NCBI GenBank assembly: GCA_950022655.1
Contig: OX465587.1
Span: 32,429,716-32,493,715, forward strand
Length of the DNA stretch: 64,000 nt
Reading direction: 5' to 3'
Source of the DNA: Alentia gelatinosa
Taxonomy: Eukaryota; Annelida; Polychaeta; Phyllodocida; Polynoidae
How positions within the stretch are numbered: the first letter of the stretch is position 1; each line of letters begins with the position of its first letter. Positions 51,716 to 61,696 of this stretch are shown in pieces. The notes beneath the pieces were generated by a model. That model was not told the origin of the DNA. It saw only the letters and a list, made by a program, of their open reading frames with translations, and made no database searches. Made by a program: the position numbers and the translations under genes.

Positions 51716-51789
51716 TCGACGGCCGCCATTACTGAGATTACCAGCAACCCGCGGCGGGAACAAGCGTAAAAAACGAGTCACAGGAGACT

Positions 51790-51939
51790 AGGTCACATGG
51801 TGAGGCGGCACAGTGGTCACAAGTGGTGGGCAGGGAGCCTGTGTCAGTATAGCCCTGTCATAGCTGTACAGTCAGTTCAGAGAGGTACAGCACTGGTATG
51901 AGGGGCAAATTGAGGGATGCCTGTATAAAAACATAGAAA
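51790..51939 (+). repeat. Repeat K, copy 1; others at 52200-52262 and 52561-52800
   Basis: AGCCTGTGTCAGTATAGCCC, TGTCATAGCTGTACAGTCAG, GAGGTACAGCACTGGTATGA and GATGCCTGTATAAAAAC occur here and near 52680-52770. A partial copy is at 52240 and another at 52570-52620. MITEs E3 and L2 sit between the copies. Confidence 0.7.
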
Positions 51940-52196
51940 ATTAAACCTACCAATATGGCACTGACACAAAAAGTCAATATCGGAGACATATCGGGAAGGT
52001 GCAAAATCGTAGACATATGTCTAAACATGCCAATCCACCACGCATTGTATGGGGTTTTTATCTGTGTTTAATCGCAGAAACGTGGTCAACTGCCCCGATA
52101 TTAGGTGACCTTCCGACGCGATTTTGATTTTTCTTATAGGGAGGTGCATCGTAGACCATATCGGAGCCATATAATAGTAGGTGGACGCCGGACCTA
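51940..52196. mobile_element. Family E MITE, copy E3
   Basis: ACCTACCAATATGGCACTGA, ATGCCAATCCACCACGCATT and GTAGGTGGACGCCGGACC, followed by TAA. The left terminal repeat is missing, as in E1. Confidence 0.75.
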
Positions 52197-52262
52197 ACAG
52201 CAAACCTGAATATCACAGTGGTCACCACTGGTGGGCAGGGTGCCTGTGTCAGTATAGACCAG

Positions 52263-52560
52263 TGACCTGTTTCAGTAGTCTCTTGACATTAGGCCTAGAC
52301 AGACATCAGCAGCGGCACCAACAGTGCAAGCAACATCGGAAAAAGACTAGCAAATATCTGAAGATCGAAGTGGCCAATCTTCTTCATATTTGGAACGATT
52401 ATAGATGATATGTATCCCCTACTCATGTTAAAGTGTCATTGCTTAATTGCTACGAGAAGAGAGTGAAACTCTGTGTGTCATCGACTGCAATCTTGTGATC
52501 TGTCCGTATGGTATCACAGACGACATCTATACATGTCACAAAACTACTGAAACAGGTCCC
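52263..52560. mobile_element. Family L MITE, copy L2
   Basis: GTGACCTGTTTCAGTAGTCT at the left, CACAAAACTACTGAAACAGG at the right, 298 bp. Shorter than L1 because the AAACAGGTAGTGAGTGGAAT part of the interior is reduced. Confidence 0.8.
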
Positions 52561-52950
52561 AGCTCCATACAGAGAGGTACGGGTACGAGGTACACACTGA
52601 GAAATGCCTGTATAAAAACTATAACCTTAACTGCCAGCCTGAAAATCGCAGTGTGGTTGCCACTAGTCGCCAGGAAGCCTGTGTCAGTATAACTCCGTCA
52701 TAGCTGTACAGTCAGCTCAGGAGGTACAGCACTGGTATGAGGGGCAAATTGCGAGATGCCTGTATAAAAACTGTACCCAGAACCTTAACTGCCAGCATGC
52801 ATCTCCGTAAAATCAGCCGCAATCAATTACTATTAAAACGGCATCAGGCTTGCAGAAAATAGAAGGCAGCTCAATGATACGTTTTCTTTTACATGTGAAC
52901 AAAGTTCATAGCTATACTGTCAGAGCTCAGGGAGGTACAGTACCAGTATT
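52561..52950. repeat. Repeat K copies and unique sequence
   Basis: TGAGAAATGCCTGTATAAAA and GCTGTACAGTCAGCTCAGGA are K words. 52800-52950 has only the related GAGCTCAGGGAGGTACAGTA at its end. Confidence 0.55.
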
Positions 52951-53090
52951 AGCCATTTTCCACTGGCCGACTATTCGCCACCGATCTGCAGTCGTGAAAC
53001 ACCGATCGATTTTTATGTTATAATGACACCAGTTTGGTAAATGGAAACAGGCATGCAAAGAAGTGTTCACCAAATCATTGTGCATAGATT
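52951..53090. mobile_element. Family F MITE, partial
   Basis: AGCCATTTTCCACTGGCCGA and CGCCACCGATCTGCAGTCGT equal 26284-26340. It ends AATGGAAACAGGCATGC and TGTGCATAGATTAT, where a family C element begins. Confidence 0.65.
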
Positions 53091-53091
53091 A

Positions 53092-53432
53092 TCTCACCCC
53101 TGGTACAAGCTTCGCCATAGAAATAACATTAGGAAAAAATACTCAACGATCACCCCCGTAAAGTGACGATACTACGCCACGGCCGTGGCGTAGTGAATTT
53201 GAGATGACGTCATATGGATTCGCTAGGACCTAGGTATATTCGAGCTGTTCTGATATTCTGATACTATCTAACATCATAGAAATGGGTTAGATAAATCCAG
53301 AACCGCACTCGAATCGTAAAATAGTCAATATTCCACGAGTTTCGATGTGCCTGCATCGTCATCGAGGCGAAGCCGAGTGACGATTATGGCACATCCAAAC
53401 GAGTGGAGTATTGTCTATTTATACGATTATCG
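53092..53432 (+). mobile_element. Double-hairpin element, family C, copy C9
   Basis: TATCTCACCCCTGGTACAAG to ATGGGTTAGATAAATCCAGA (53282-53301). The hairpin has GTAAAATAGTCAATATTCCA / TGGAGTATTGTCTATTTAT, apex ATCGAGGCGAAGCCGAGTGA (53359-53378). The module carries its own palindrome CTACGCCACGGCCGTGGCGT. Confidence 0.78.
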
Positions 53433-53811
53433 ATGCAGTTCTATATAATTATGCAATGAGGCCAACTGATAACTTCACATATCACCTGTTGTTTTCCTGG
53501 GGTCAGGAACAGGATGGCTGTTCTCATAACACAATAACTATGTGCCCTATATCAAATGCATTCTATACACTAACACTAAAGTTCAGCAGAGCTATCTTCT
53601 CGGCCTTCCTGATGGTCCATTTTATTAGTTTTCTTTCCACTGTATTTAAGGTCAAGTGGCTCCCATATTCTGGCAGTTCTATGTAGGAGTCTGTTTACAT
53701 GAGGAAGTTCTGGCTCTCAGGAAACCTATCTTAGTGTTTACACTTATCTCGTTGAGTATGGATGGTACTTATTGCATGGCTGTAAGGTACTGCATGTATT
53801 GAGAAAAAAGC
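53433..53811. other. No gene seen
   Basis: GGATGGCTGTTCTCATAACA at 53513 is a diverged form of the word before the exon-like segment at 37.55/48.8 kb. A + strand frame of 91 codons has no recognised domain and no duplicate of the exon-like segment. Confidence 0.4.
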
Positions 53812-54035
53812 TGATGAGTGTTTGGTCTATGTCCCCTATACGACATGAAGTTTGGAGCATGCAGGAATTTGAATGAGGCGATAACCGATTGAATGTTCTG
53901 AAGTGCACCAAACGAGATGGCAATCGGGGACACCAAACAAACACTAATATGTTTTTGATTTTATATAACCCTAGATAAGTGTATCTGTTTATCAACAATT
54001 GAGTATGAGTTACAATACTTGCAAGCCTGTTGAGT
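53812..54035 (-). mobile_element. Double-hairpin family C, diverged copy C11
   Basis: GAGTGTTTGGTCTATGTCCC pairs with GGGGACACCAAACAAACACT. The apex is ATGAGGCGATAACCGATTGA (53878-53897). The module start GATTTTATATAACCCTAG is still visible, the distal end is GAGTATGAG. The same type as the partial element at 63.89 kb. Confidence 0.65.
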
Positions 54036-54043
54036 ACTAAAGA

Positions 54044-54395
54044 AGAAACCAACACGTATTGGTCAAAGTCATCGTTCTCCAGATGTTGATGCAGAGTGAT
54101 ATGAACAAGGCAAACCAAGTGAATATCACGTAGCATTCAAATGAGTTGGAGAACAACGACTTAGACTAAAAAAGTTGCTTTCTATAGATTTTTCAAATTT
54201 TGAATGACAACATATGAAATACATCAGTTCTTCCTGTGGTGATTGGTTGGTAATATTATGTCACTCCTGTACACACTAAAATAATCCACGACACACAGGA
54301 TATAGACCATGAAGAACGGACTGCAATACTCGTAGGGGTATTGGGAACATGCTCCCAATGCTAAGCCTATGGGAATAAAATACCAGGGGTAAGAT
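54044..54395 (-). mobile_element. Double-hairpin element, family C, copy C8
   Basis: AGAAGAAACCAACACGTATT ... apex GAACAAGGCAAACCAAGTGA ... GTTGCTTTCTATAG. About 70 bp are inserted or expanded at the junction (AAATTTTGAATGACAACATA..) before the module CACTCCTGTACACACTAA ... ATACCAGGGGTAAGAT. Confidence 0.75.
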
Positions 54396-55850
54396 CAAGG
54401 TTCCTCAGCCTTTCGACGTTCATACCGGGCTAAGATAATACACGGGACTACTTTCCGTGCCACTTCTCTGACATCCAGATTAAGTGTTCCGTGTAGTGCC
54501 TGTGTCTAGGGCGCTCTTAAGACATGCAACATCATGTGATATTTGCCTGTGTCCTGTGTCAGCTGAGCCTCTTTTTATTGGACTACTTTGAAGCGCGTAG
54601 AGATATCACTGACTTCAGGAATGATGTTACTGCACGCTGACACACACCCTGCTGAAGGGTGCAGTAAAGATAAAAGCCTTTTAACTCAGTTAGTCCTCAA
54701 GTGGCTCTGTGTATGGATCCTTGAGATGCTTCTATTGGGCTTCCATAAAGTACATACGCAGAATTTCTGAAATATTTTTCCCCACCCCCACCCATCTCAA
54801 AATCTTGTACGCAATAGGCCCTTTTGAGGTATCCCGTAATCCAGTCTATTAACAAGTTCCGGTGTTTGCTGGTTGCCGACGTTGTATGGTGATAGACCCT
54901 TGACCCGTAACCCACAATTATCGCAGTTTAACGGTTTTTATGAATATTCAAATCGGAAATCCAATATCAGAAATGGAAATTTCAGCTATTTCTACATACA
55001 GATCCGAAATGATATTCAGGTTCTCCAAATATAAATGGGAAAACCATAGTTCATGTGGTCGTGGTCTGCCCAGCCAGCCGCCAGCGGAACTTGTATTTAC
55101 CCTGGGCGATAATAGGGAGTTTAGTAACCTCTGGAGGGCGTAAAAAACAAAGAAGGACCATACGCAAAATTTACGAAATTCTTTAACCCACCCTACCCCC
55201 TCCTCAGTGCGTACGTCCTTTATGGGTACCCATGACGTATATATACTGTAAATACGCACCGTTTGGTAATGCATGAAGGCATCTTTTGGCACTACAGAGT
55301 AATACCTCCAAGCATCTTCAGAACTGCAAGAGTTAATATAAATTTTCCTAATCCTAGCAGGGTCTTAGTTTGCTATGCAATGCTGCACAAGATAAATAGT
55401 TGAAATATTGTTAACAAAAGGTTATTCCGAGAGCTCCATGGCAAATCTCCTATTTGTGAATGAAAGGTTGGTATTTTCATAAATTATAGTCAAATGAGAG
55501 AAATCTAAATGAATAAGGTGAATTTTAAAAATAAATGCAAACCATCACATTTTCCATGGGCAAGGTTGCATTGACTTACATCTCATAGCCTTCATTATCG
55601 TTGGGTATTACTCTGAGGGATTAACACATTTAAACTGTGTGGGGGGTTTTTGTTCTGAAGCGGGTTGTCGGCGACAGAACGTACAAAAACCACCTGATTG
55701 TGTCTCTTAGAGAGGGTGATTAATCAGTGAGAGGGAGTGCTCAGTGCACAACTCACGCCCAGCTCTGTTTCTGATAATTTATGGTCCCTACACTCTCCAC
55801 CTCATTGTGCAGCTGGTACCCAGTCAACCTGATGGAACAGGAGCACCAGA
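54396..55850. other. No gene seen
   Basis: About 1.4 kb of mostly unique sequence. TTTCGACGTTCATACCGGGC at 54411-54430 is a leftover family C end. TTCTGAAATATTTTTCCCCA near 54764 and CGAAATTCTTTAACCCACCC near 55175, each followed by a CGTACGC/TGCGTACG-type word, may be an old duplicated segment. No exon can be supported. Confidence 0.4.
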
Positions 55851-55864
55851 CCGGTCACAAGCTC

Positions 55865-55910
55865 AGGTCGTCTCGCGAGGCCACGTGACCTGACGAGACT
55901 TGGAGAAAAG
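55865..55910 (+). promoter_or_regulatory. Promoter-type motif cluster
   Basis: GTCTCGCGAG (55870), GCCACGTGACC (55880) and AAAAGATGGCGGCG (55907) lie within 50 bp. The TCTCGCGAGA word, E-box and YY1-type AAGATGGCGGC are each common just upstream of, or over, animal start codons. CpG density is locally raised. Confidence 0.45.
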
Positions 55911-55976
55911 ATGGCGGCGTTAGACAACGAGATGTCTAGACTGGTTCCCTGTCCAAATGAAATATCGGACTGGTAA
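55911..55976 (+). CDS. Candidate first coding exon, unknown protein
   Basis: ATG at 55911 lies in AAGATGGCGGCG, a strong start context placed as in many short-5'UTR genes. The frame reads MAALDNEMSRLVPCPNEISD + W and then meets TAA at 55974. A GT at 55973 (GGACTG|GTAACG) could be a donor that avoids this stop, though it is a weak match to GTRAGT. I do not recognise the peptide. No second exon was found downstream to 57 kb, where family F elements begin. If the donor is not used, this is just a 21-codon frame. Confidence 0.3.
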   Translation: MAALDNEMSRLVPCPNEISDW

Positions 55977-57043
55977 CGCCTTCCTAGTAATACTAGTACA
56001 CGACCTTGAACTATCAGTCACAAAAGTCGACTTCAGGTGAACGGAGGAACCGAAAAAAAATCATAAAACCTTGAATTGTCAGTCACGCCTGCGCTCCCGC
56101 CAATACATCGCATTAGTATTGACATCATTATCAGAAGTTCCATGCTATCAAGTGTTTTTTTGGGTTGTTTTTTGTTAGTTTTTTTGGTAGCAAATGTTTA
56201 TTTCTCTATCAATACATGTTTTATCCCTGGCTCCAAACATATATCTCAAAGATTTTCATACAATAGCAATACATCCATACATTCATTCTGTGGTATGTAC
56301 ATGCTCCCAATATTTTTTCTGTGTTTTTAAATAATACAGTATAGCAGAGAGACATCCCCTAAGATTTTGTCTAACTAGCTACCTTTCTAGAGGTAAGTTG
56401 ACACCCATATTATGGTCTTTCACTTTAATATCTAATATGTCTTTAGTTCATATCTCTCTATAGTAGTTTATAAACCATCAAGTGGTATTTTCTTGCCAAA
56501 CAAGTCCAAACTCTGTGAAGCACTGCATAATTGAAAACAATCCACACTGCAGGCTTGAGTGGTGCAGTGTATGCGTCACCCATAATGAAAAAAAAAAATG
56601 GCTGGCGTTACCAGGCCTATAATGTGAGTGAGCACATAGGCCAGGCTTCCAGGCTACAAGATGTCTGGTTTTAATCATCTACAGGGGGATTCTGCATACC
56701 TGACCGGGACTGAGGAGAATCTTGATTGTCACAGGAAATTGATTTTGACATTAACCTGGCCCCAGGTCCGTCAATCACTGTGTACATTTTCTTTTCATGA
56801 AGCAATATTCATTTTTCCATAACTTTTCTTGTCAATTCAATTAAGTTGTTTTCCTCTTGAACATACCTTCCACACCTCGTCATATGCATGACAGGTCAAA
56901 ACATTTCGCTCCTCTTCTATTAAAATTTATGTATACATATAAAATTTGAACAGAAAAAGAGAACCTGAGCTTATGTATGTCATGACCACTATTTCAGTCT
57001 TGTCGGCAGGTTTGTTTCCAAACAGAATGTAGACAATCTCCTG
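55977..57043. other. No supported exon
   Basis: AT-rich. An 84-codon frame at 56076-56330 is hydrophobic (SSVFLGCFLLVFLVANVYFS) but has no start context or splice evidence. If 55911 is a first exon, this would be its intron. Confidence 0.35.
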
Positions 57044-57962
57044 TCAGCTTATTTCCATTGGGCGATTTCTCGTCACCGATCTACAGTCAGGAACCACTGA
57101 CGGACTTTTGGCACTACTGACGCAAAACCGGTCAATGGAAACGATTCATGGCCAGCTAGGAAATGACCAACGACCTTTTCTGCTTATATTATTCAATTTG
57201 GCACGACCAACGAATTTCTTTCAGGATTGAAAGAATCAAAGCCCATTGATTTCGTCAGGTCACTGAGTGAAAACTACTACCCTTACCGTTTATTTGATAC
57301 CGAGGCACAGTCAGTGGCACCACCAACAGATTTTTAAGGTCCGTTTCCATTGACCAACGAAAACAATGGTGACTATGTTAATTACCAAGAAGGTCTGTCA
57401 GTGGTGCCACCGACTGTGTGTCAGTATCGAAAAATCGTTGAGGGTAGTAGTTTTCACTCAGTGACCAAGCTTTCACACAGTGGTGGGTGGTGCCACATTG
57501 CATAATATAAGCAGAAAAGTTGTGATTCATTTTACGAGCTGGGTCGTTTCCATTAACTGATTTTTGGTCAGCAGTGCAAAAAGTCCATTGGTAGTTCCTG
57601 ACTGTAGATTGGTGAAGGAAAATCGGCCAATGGAAACGTGTCTTTAGGCCCCTTTTTTCCCATCATCGAACTACAGTCAGGAACCACTGACAGACTTTTG
57701 GCACTACTGACGCAAAATCATTCAATGGAAACAGGAAATAGAACCACAACCATTTCTGCTCAGATTATGCAATTTGGCACCACCGACGGATTTCTCTCAG
57801 GACTGACAGAATCAAAGTCCATTGATTTTGTCAGGGCACTGAGTGAAAACTACTACCCTCACCGATTAATTGATACCGATGCAGTCGGTGGCACCACGAC
57901 AGACTTTAAGGGGAACTAAAAAAATCTCCGCCATTTTCTTCAACCAATGGAAAACGGGCTTT
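57044..57962. mobile_element. Three family F MITEs, alternating orientation
   Basis: Copy 1 (57044-57337), copy 2 inverted (57338-57645) and copy 3 (57646-57962). Shared words: ACAGTCAGGAACCACTGACG, GGCACTACTGACGCAAAA, GAGTGAAAACTACTACCC, GTCAGTGGCACCACC. Copy 2 runs from GTCCGTTTCCATTGACCAAC to CGGCCAATGGAAACGTG. Adjacent inverted copies can form an 300-bp cruciform. Confidence 0.78.
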
Positions 57963-58384
57963 GAGATGGAGAACGCCAGCTGTGATGAGCTGTGTCTGGT
58001 GTCTGATTGAATCATCCTAAGAAACGATATAATTGGCTGTCACCCATGTCCATATTAGGGATTAAGACTGTCAATTTCTGTAACACTTCTGTGGCACTTC
58101 CCTCAGAACATCTGACACCAATAGAAATCTCTTAAGGCAGCTCATTCATCCTGGGGTGTTATATCTGCATATTGGCCTTTTAATCTTCCATCATCGATAT
58201 ACATTATCATCATACGCCCACCCCCAGTCTCAGGCATTGAATTGTGTACAGAATTGCAGAATGTGTATGTTGTTCTTTGAATTTATTCAATTTGTTATAG
58301 AAAAGAGACCTAGTAGATATAGATGTAATTATATAAGCGATATAATGCAAATATCCAAGAGTATAGGGTGACCAGTGGAAGACC
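57963..58384. other. No gene seen
   Basis: Unique-looking AT-rich sequence. Confidence 0.4.
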
Positions 58385-58470
58385 ATTTCATTATCCACAT
58401 AATACAAAGTAGCCATAGAAAACACAGAGGGAGTGTGTATTGCCATACCCGGAGCATACAGATATATGCT
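58385..58470 (-). repeat. ~82-bp repeat I, single copy
   Basis: TAATACAAAGTAGCCATAGA, AAACACAGAGGGAGTGTGTA and TTGCCATACCCGGAGCATAC match 33.86-33.94 kb in the same orientation. Confidence 0.75.
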
Positions 58471-58599
58471 GTATGCTCAGTGTAGCAATTAAGGGCGCAT
58501 ACGGAAAAATAGTGCATACGAAAAAATAGTGCGTACCTAAAATACATCACAGTCAGCACGCCATCAATCCGGGAAATGTGGATAATAAAAACAATATAC

Positions 58600-58715
58600 T
58601 GGTTCCAGATAGAAGTGGTTGTATACTCCTCGGGATTGACTCTATGCAATATCCTCGCATGTGCTTGGATATTACTATGCGTCAACTCATCGGAGCATGT
58701 ATTTAAAACCAGTCA
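58600..58715 (-). repeat. Repeat J hairpin, inverted copy
   Basis: ATGCAATATCCTCGCATGTG, CTTGGATATTACTATGCGTC and AACTCATCGGAGC. GTTGAC..ATAGTAATATCC and GGATATTGCATAGAGTCAA (complement sense) form the stem. CCAGTCAATATTGTG follows, as at 59.91 kb. Confidence 0.65.
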
Positions 58716-59350
58716 ATATTGTGTATACATATATGGTACACTCAATAAAAGTCAATGAAAATTTTTGCTTTTAATAACAGTTCTGTGTTGTTCCACTGCA
58801 GTCTCCGCACTTTAGCTCTCAGCTTGTAACTCCCTGTACATTAGACAGTTATTTTTAAGCGATATAAACCAGATGGAAATTTGCATATTTCTCTCGGTAC
58901 ATGCTATCATTAGTTTGATCCTTCTCATGGAATTGTGAAGTCTGGCTGCAGCATTTGCATTTAAGCCCTAATCTCTAGGTCCATTGTTCGCTGCACTGTC
59001 TTATTACCTACTATATTTAAAACGGTAGAATTCCGTCGAATCCGCTTGGAGAATCTTCCGCACATAGGGAAAGAGTGAACCCGATCTAGGGTTGGAGACT
59101 GAAGCCCCACGGGAGTGAGATTCTCGTGTCGTGAAAAACTCGAACCTGTTCTTCTTTTTTGTATTTCTATACTCAGACAAACTTCTTCTCTTATGATTCA
59201 TTTCACACCATGCCGAAATCAAAGTTTAGTATTGTACTTTTCTGATCTATTTTTCTCGTGAGAAACCAATGAGATCTCAACTTTCGCTGGTAGCCCTTTT
59301 AAAACTTCGCTGATTCCCCCCACCCACCACCAGCCTAAGTATTTGACCCT
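58716..59350. other. No gene seen
   Basis: Unique-looking sequence. The minus-strand frame at 59004-59222 (72 codons) has no recognised domain. Confidence 0.4.
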
Positions 59351-59432
59351 GTTAGAGCACCTGACTTAGTAGAGCAGTCAGTAGGGTGTTTGCTCGAGAA
59401 TGTGATGGTGGAGTTCGAACCCCACCATCGGC
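59351..59432 (+). tRNA. tRNA-like sequence, probably a SINE head or tRNA pseudogene
   Basis: TTAGTAGAGCAGTCAGTAGG resembles an A box and D arm. GTGGAGTTCGAACCCCAC is a B-box (GTTCGAACCC), with GATGGTGG and CCACCATC forming an 8-bp stem. The T loop is longer than 7 nt, and no good acceptor stem pairs with the 5' end, so it is unlikely to be a functional tRNA. It ends CGGCA, as many tRNA-derived SINE heads do. Confidence 0.45.
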
Positions 59433-59764
59433 AGTCCGGTATTTCGTTTTTCTATATTTTCCCTTCTAGCTCGGACTCAACGAAGTCGCTAGTAACTGTA
59501 GATAAAAAGGTGAGTTTAAACGGAGAATCCAGGATTTATAATGGGAGTGTCTGTACAGTGACAGCTTGTAGTGTTCGGTCGTCTATATTTCCTGGTGTAG
59601 ATGTTTTAGATTCCTGCCTGATTCCAGCTGACGACATTCACGGTGATGTAAATCTAGATTCAGGTAAAAAAAGTCGCGTGTCAAGTGTAAATAGTGATTG
59701 AATGGCAGGAACTGAACGTGTTTTTACGTACCTTGTCTCTTCCACTCAGTTATATAAGCCATGA
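59433..59764. other. No gene seen; possible SINE body
   Basis: A + strand frame runs 59390-59701 (103 codons) but begins inside the tRNA-like head. No GACGTTAAAC tail is found here. Treated as unknown. Confidence 0.35.
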
Positions 59765-60011
59765 CGGTAATACGGATATACAACAGTGACTAGTTATACA
59801 TTCTGTATGCGCCGAGGAGTTGCCGTGTAGTGACATCCAAGCAAAAGTGAGGATATTGCTTAGAGTAAACTCCGAGAAGCTTACAACCGTTTTTATCTAA
59901 AACCAGTCAATATTGTATTAATTATCTACCTTTCATCTTCAATACGTATTTTGTAGTACACCTGTAGTAATATCCAAGCAAAAGTGAGGATTTTGCATAG
60001 GGTCAACTCAG
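59765..60011 (+). repeat. Repeat J, two copies
   Basis: GTAGTGACATCCAAGCAAAA with GTGAGGATATTGC (59829) and GTAGTAATATCCAAGCAAAA with GTGAGGATTTTGC (59963). Between them lies CTAAAACCAGTCAATATTGT. About 135 bp apart. Confidence 0.7.
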
Positions 60012-60345
60012 AGGAGCTCACAACCGTTATGGACACTTTGTATTCGCTGGATTACAGAGTTCCTGTAGGTTTACCATGGACACTTTGTATTAGGTGGATA
60101 ATATAACATATCCGTATGTGCCGGGTATGTCCATACAGAGTTCCTGTAGGTTTACTATGGACACTTTGTATTCGGTGCATGATACAACATATCCATATGC
60201 ACCATGTATGTCCATACAGGGTTCTTATAGGTTTACTATGGACACTCTGTATTAGGTGGATAATAGATATCTATATATGCGCCGGGTATGTCCATACAGA
60301 GTTCCTATAGGTTTACTGTGGTCACTTTGTATTGGGAGGAGAATA
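60012..60345 (+). repeat. ~82-bp repeat I array, four copies, inverted relative to 33.9 kb
   Basis: Unit: AGAGTTCCTGTAGGTTTACC, ATGGACACTTTGTATTAGGT, GGATAATA and CCGGGTATGTCCATAC. It directly follows repeat J, as a single I unit precedes J at 58.4-58.7 kb in the opposite orientation. Confidence 0.85.
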
Positions 60346-60667
60346 AAGAGCACCCTTAGCACATTGATATTACCCTTGCGTGTGGTACGAGGCTAGTGTG
60401 TAGAGACCTCCCCTAACTTCCAGCTACATTCTAATATCACCCTGTCAATTTAAGAGCACATTCAACAAATCAGAAGACACCCGGCCTCATAGGGTAGCGT
60501 TGCCATGACAACCGGGTAAGTCGTGAATGGAGAAAGAAAAAGGCGACATGGTTGAGTGAGCTGAGTTTAATCTGTCAGAGAGTGTGAAGTGAACACTGCT
60601 TTATCTGTCAGAGAGTGTAAAATACGAGTCATGCTTGTCAGCCTCTGTCCCACCCATCACTGGTCTG
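60346..60667. other. No gene seen
   Basis: ATCTGTCAGAGAGTGTGAAG and ATCTGTCAGAGAGTGTAAAA at 60571 and 60604 form a 33-bp direct repeat. Otherwise unique. Confidence 0.4.
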
Positions 60668-61345
60668 TTGACTCACACCAACAGCCGACCAGCCCCCATT
60701 ATGTGTGCAGAGAGAGTATGGGGTTTTGGGTAATTACAGTTATACCCCATTATGAAGACAACCGTAATATCATCATCACCATTATACATATACTCACACC
60801 AACAACCCACCAGCCCCCATTATGTGTGCAGAGAGAGTATGGGGTTTGGGTGATTACAGTTATTCCCCATTATGAAGACAACCATAATACCATCATCACC
60901 ATTATACATATACTCACACCAACAACCCACCAGCCCCCATTATGTGTGCAGAGAGAGTATGGGGTTTGGGTGATTACAGTAATACCCCATTATGAAAACA
61001 ACCATAATGCCATCATCACCATTATACATATACTTACACTAACATCCCCCCCCCCCCCCCCCCACTCTGTGTGCAGAGAGAATATGGATATTACAGTTTT
61101 TCTCAGATTTTCTTTACTGGTCATTTTAGAAAGTACAACTCTTTGGTTATGCCAAGGATACCAAACGAGTCAAGGCGACGATCTCTGGAATTGCCAATAC
61201 CAAATAGCATGTTATGAGATATTCTTTCATAGGAATATCTCTCCTCACACCACCATCCACTATCATCTATTCAGAGAGAGTATGGGGTTTGGGTAATTAC
61301 AGTTAAACCCCATTATGAAGACAACCATAATACCATCATCACATT
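60668..61345 (+). repeat. 120-bp tandem repeat, about 5 copies
   Basis: Unit words: ACTCACACCAACAACCCACC, AGCCCCCATTATGTGTGCAG, AGAGAGTATGGGGTTTGGGT, ACCCCATTATGAAGACAACC and ATCATCACCATTATACATA. A poly-C run (61045-61063) and ~170 bp of extra sequence break the fourth/fifth unit. The long + frame (235 codons) is a period effect. Confidence 0.9.
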
Positions 61346-61696
61346 CACTCACACCACCACCATACCCATTTTATATACATGAGCATCATCGAACTCAGCG
61401 AAACTTTTCTATGATATCAGGTCCCACCAATCCTACTCACCCTAACAAAGTGTTATCGCACTATCCTCTCCTATACCAGCCCCTAACACCCTCTCTGACA
61501 CATACCAGCAATGTTTACGGCCCATCTTCCCATCAAGGGACGGGTAATGGTGATTCGGTGTGACCCTCCTGGTCCTTTCTGTTGCGGCCATTTTGTGTCA
61601 TGTATGAGTGTGCTTGTAGCTGGGGACTGGGGGACTGGGGGACTGGGGAACTGGGAGATTGGGGTGGTTGGGTTTTGATTCAGTCTCCTTGTATAG
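61346..61696. other. No gene seen; 9-bp GGGGACTGG repeat at 61619-61663
   Basis: GGGGACTGGGGGACTGGGGG is a short G-rich tandem tract with G-quadruplex potential. GCGGCCATTTTGTG at 61584 is YY1-like. No exon. Confidence 0.45.

Noticed and set aside
56076..56330. Hydrophobic 84-codon frame as a membrane protein
   Set aside because: T-rich AT sequence gives Phe/Leu/Val-rich frames by chance; no start context, splice sites or conservation visible.
59351..59432. Functional tRNA gene
   Set aside because: A and B boxes are recognisable, but the T loop is too long and I find no acceptor stem; SINE head or pseudogene fits better.
60589..61296. 235-codon + strand open frame, the longest in the window
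   Set aside because: It follows the 120-bp tandem repeat and a poly-C run. It has no domain and no splice signals.
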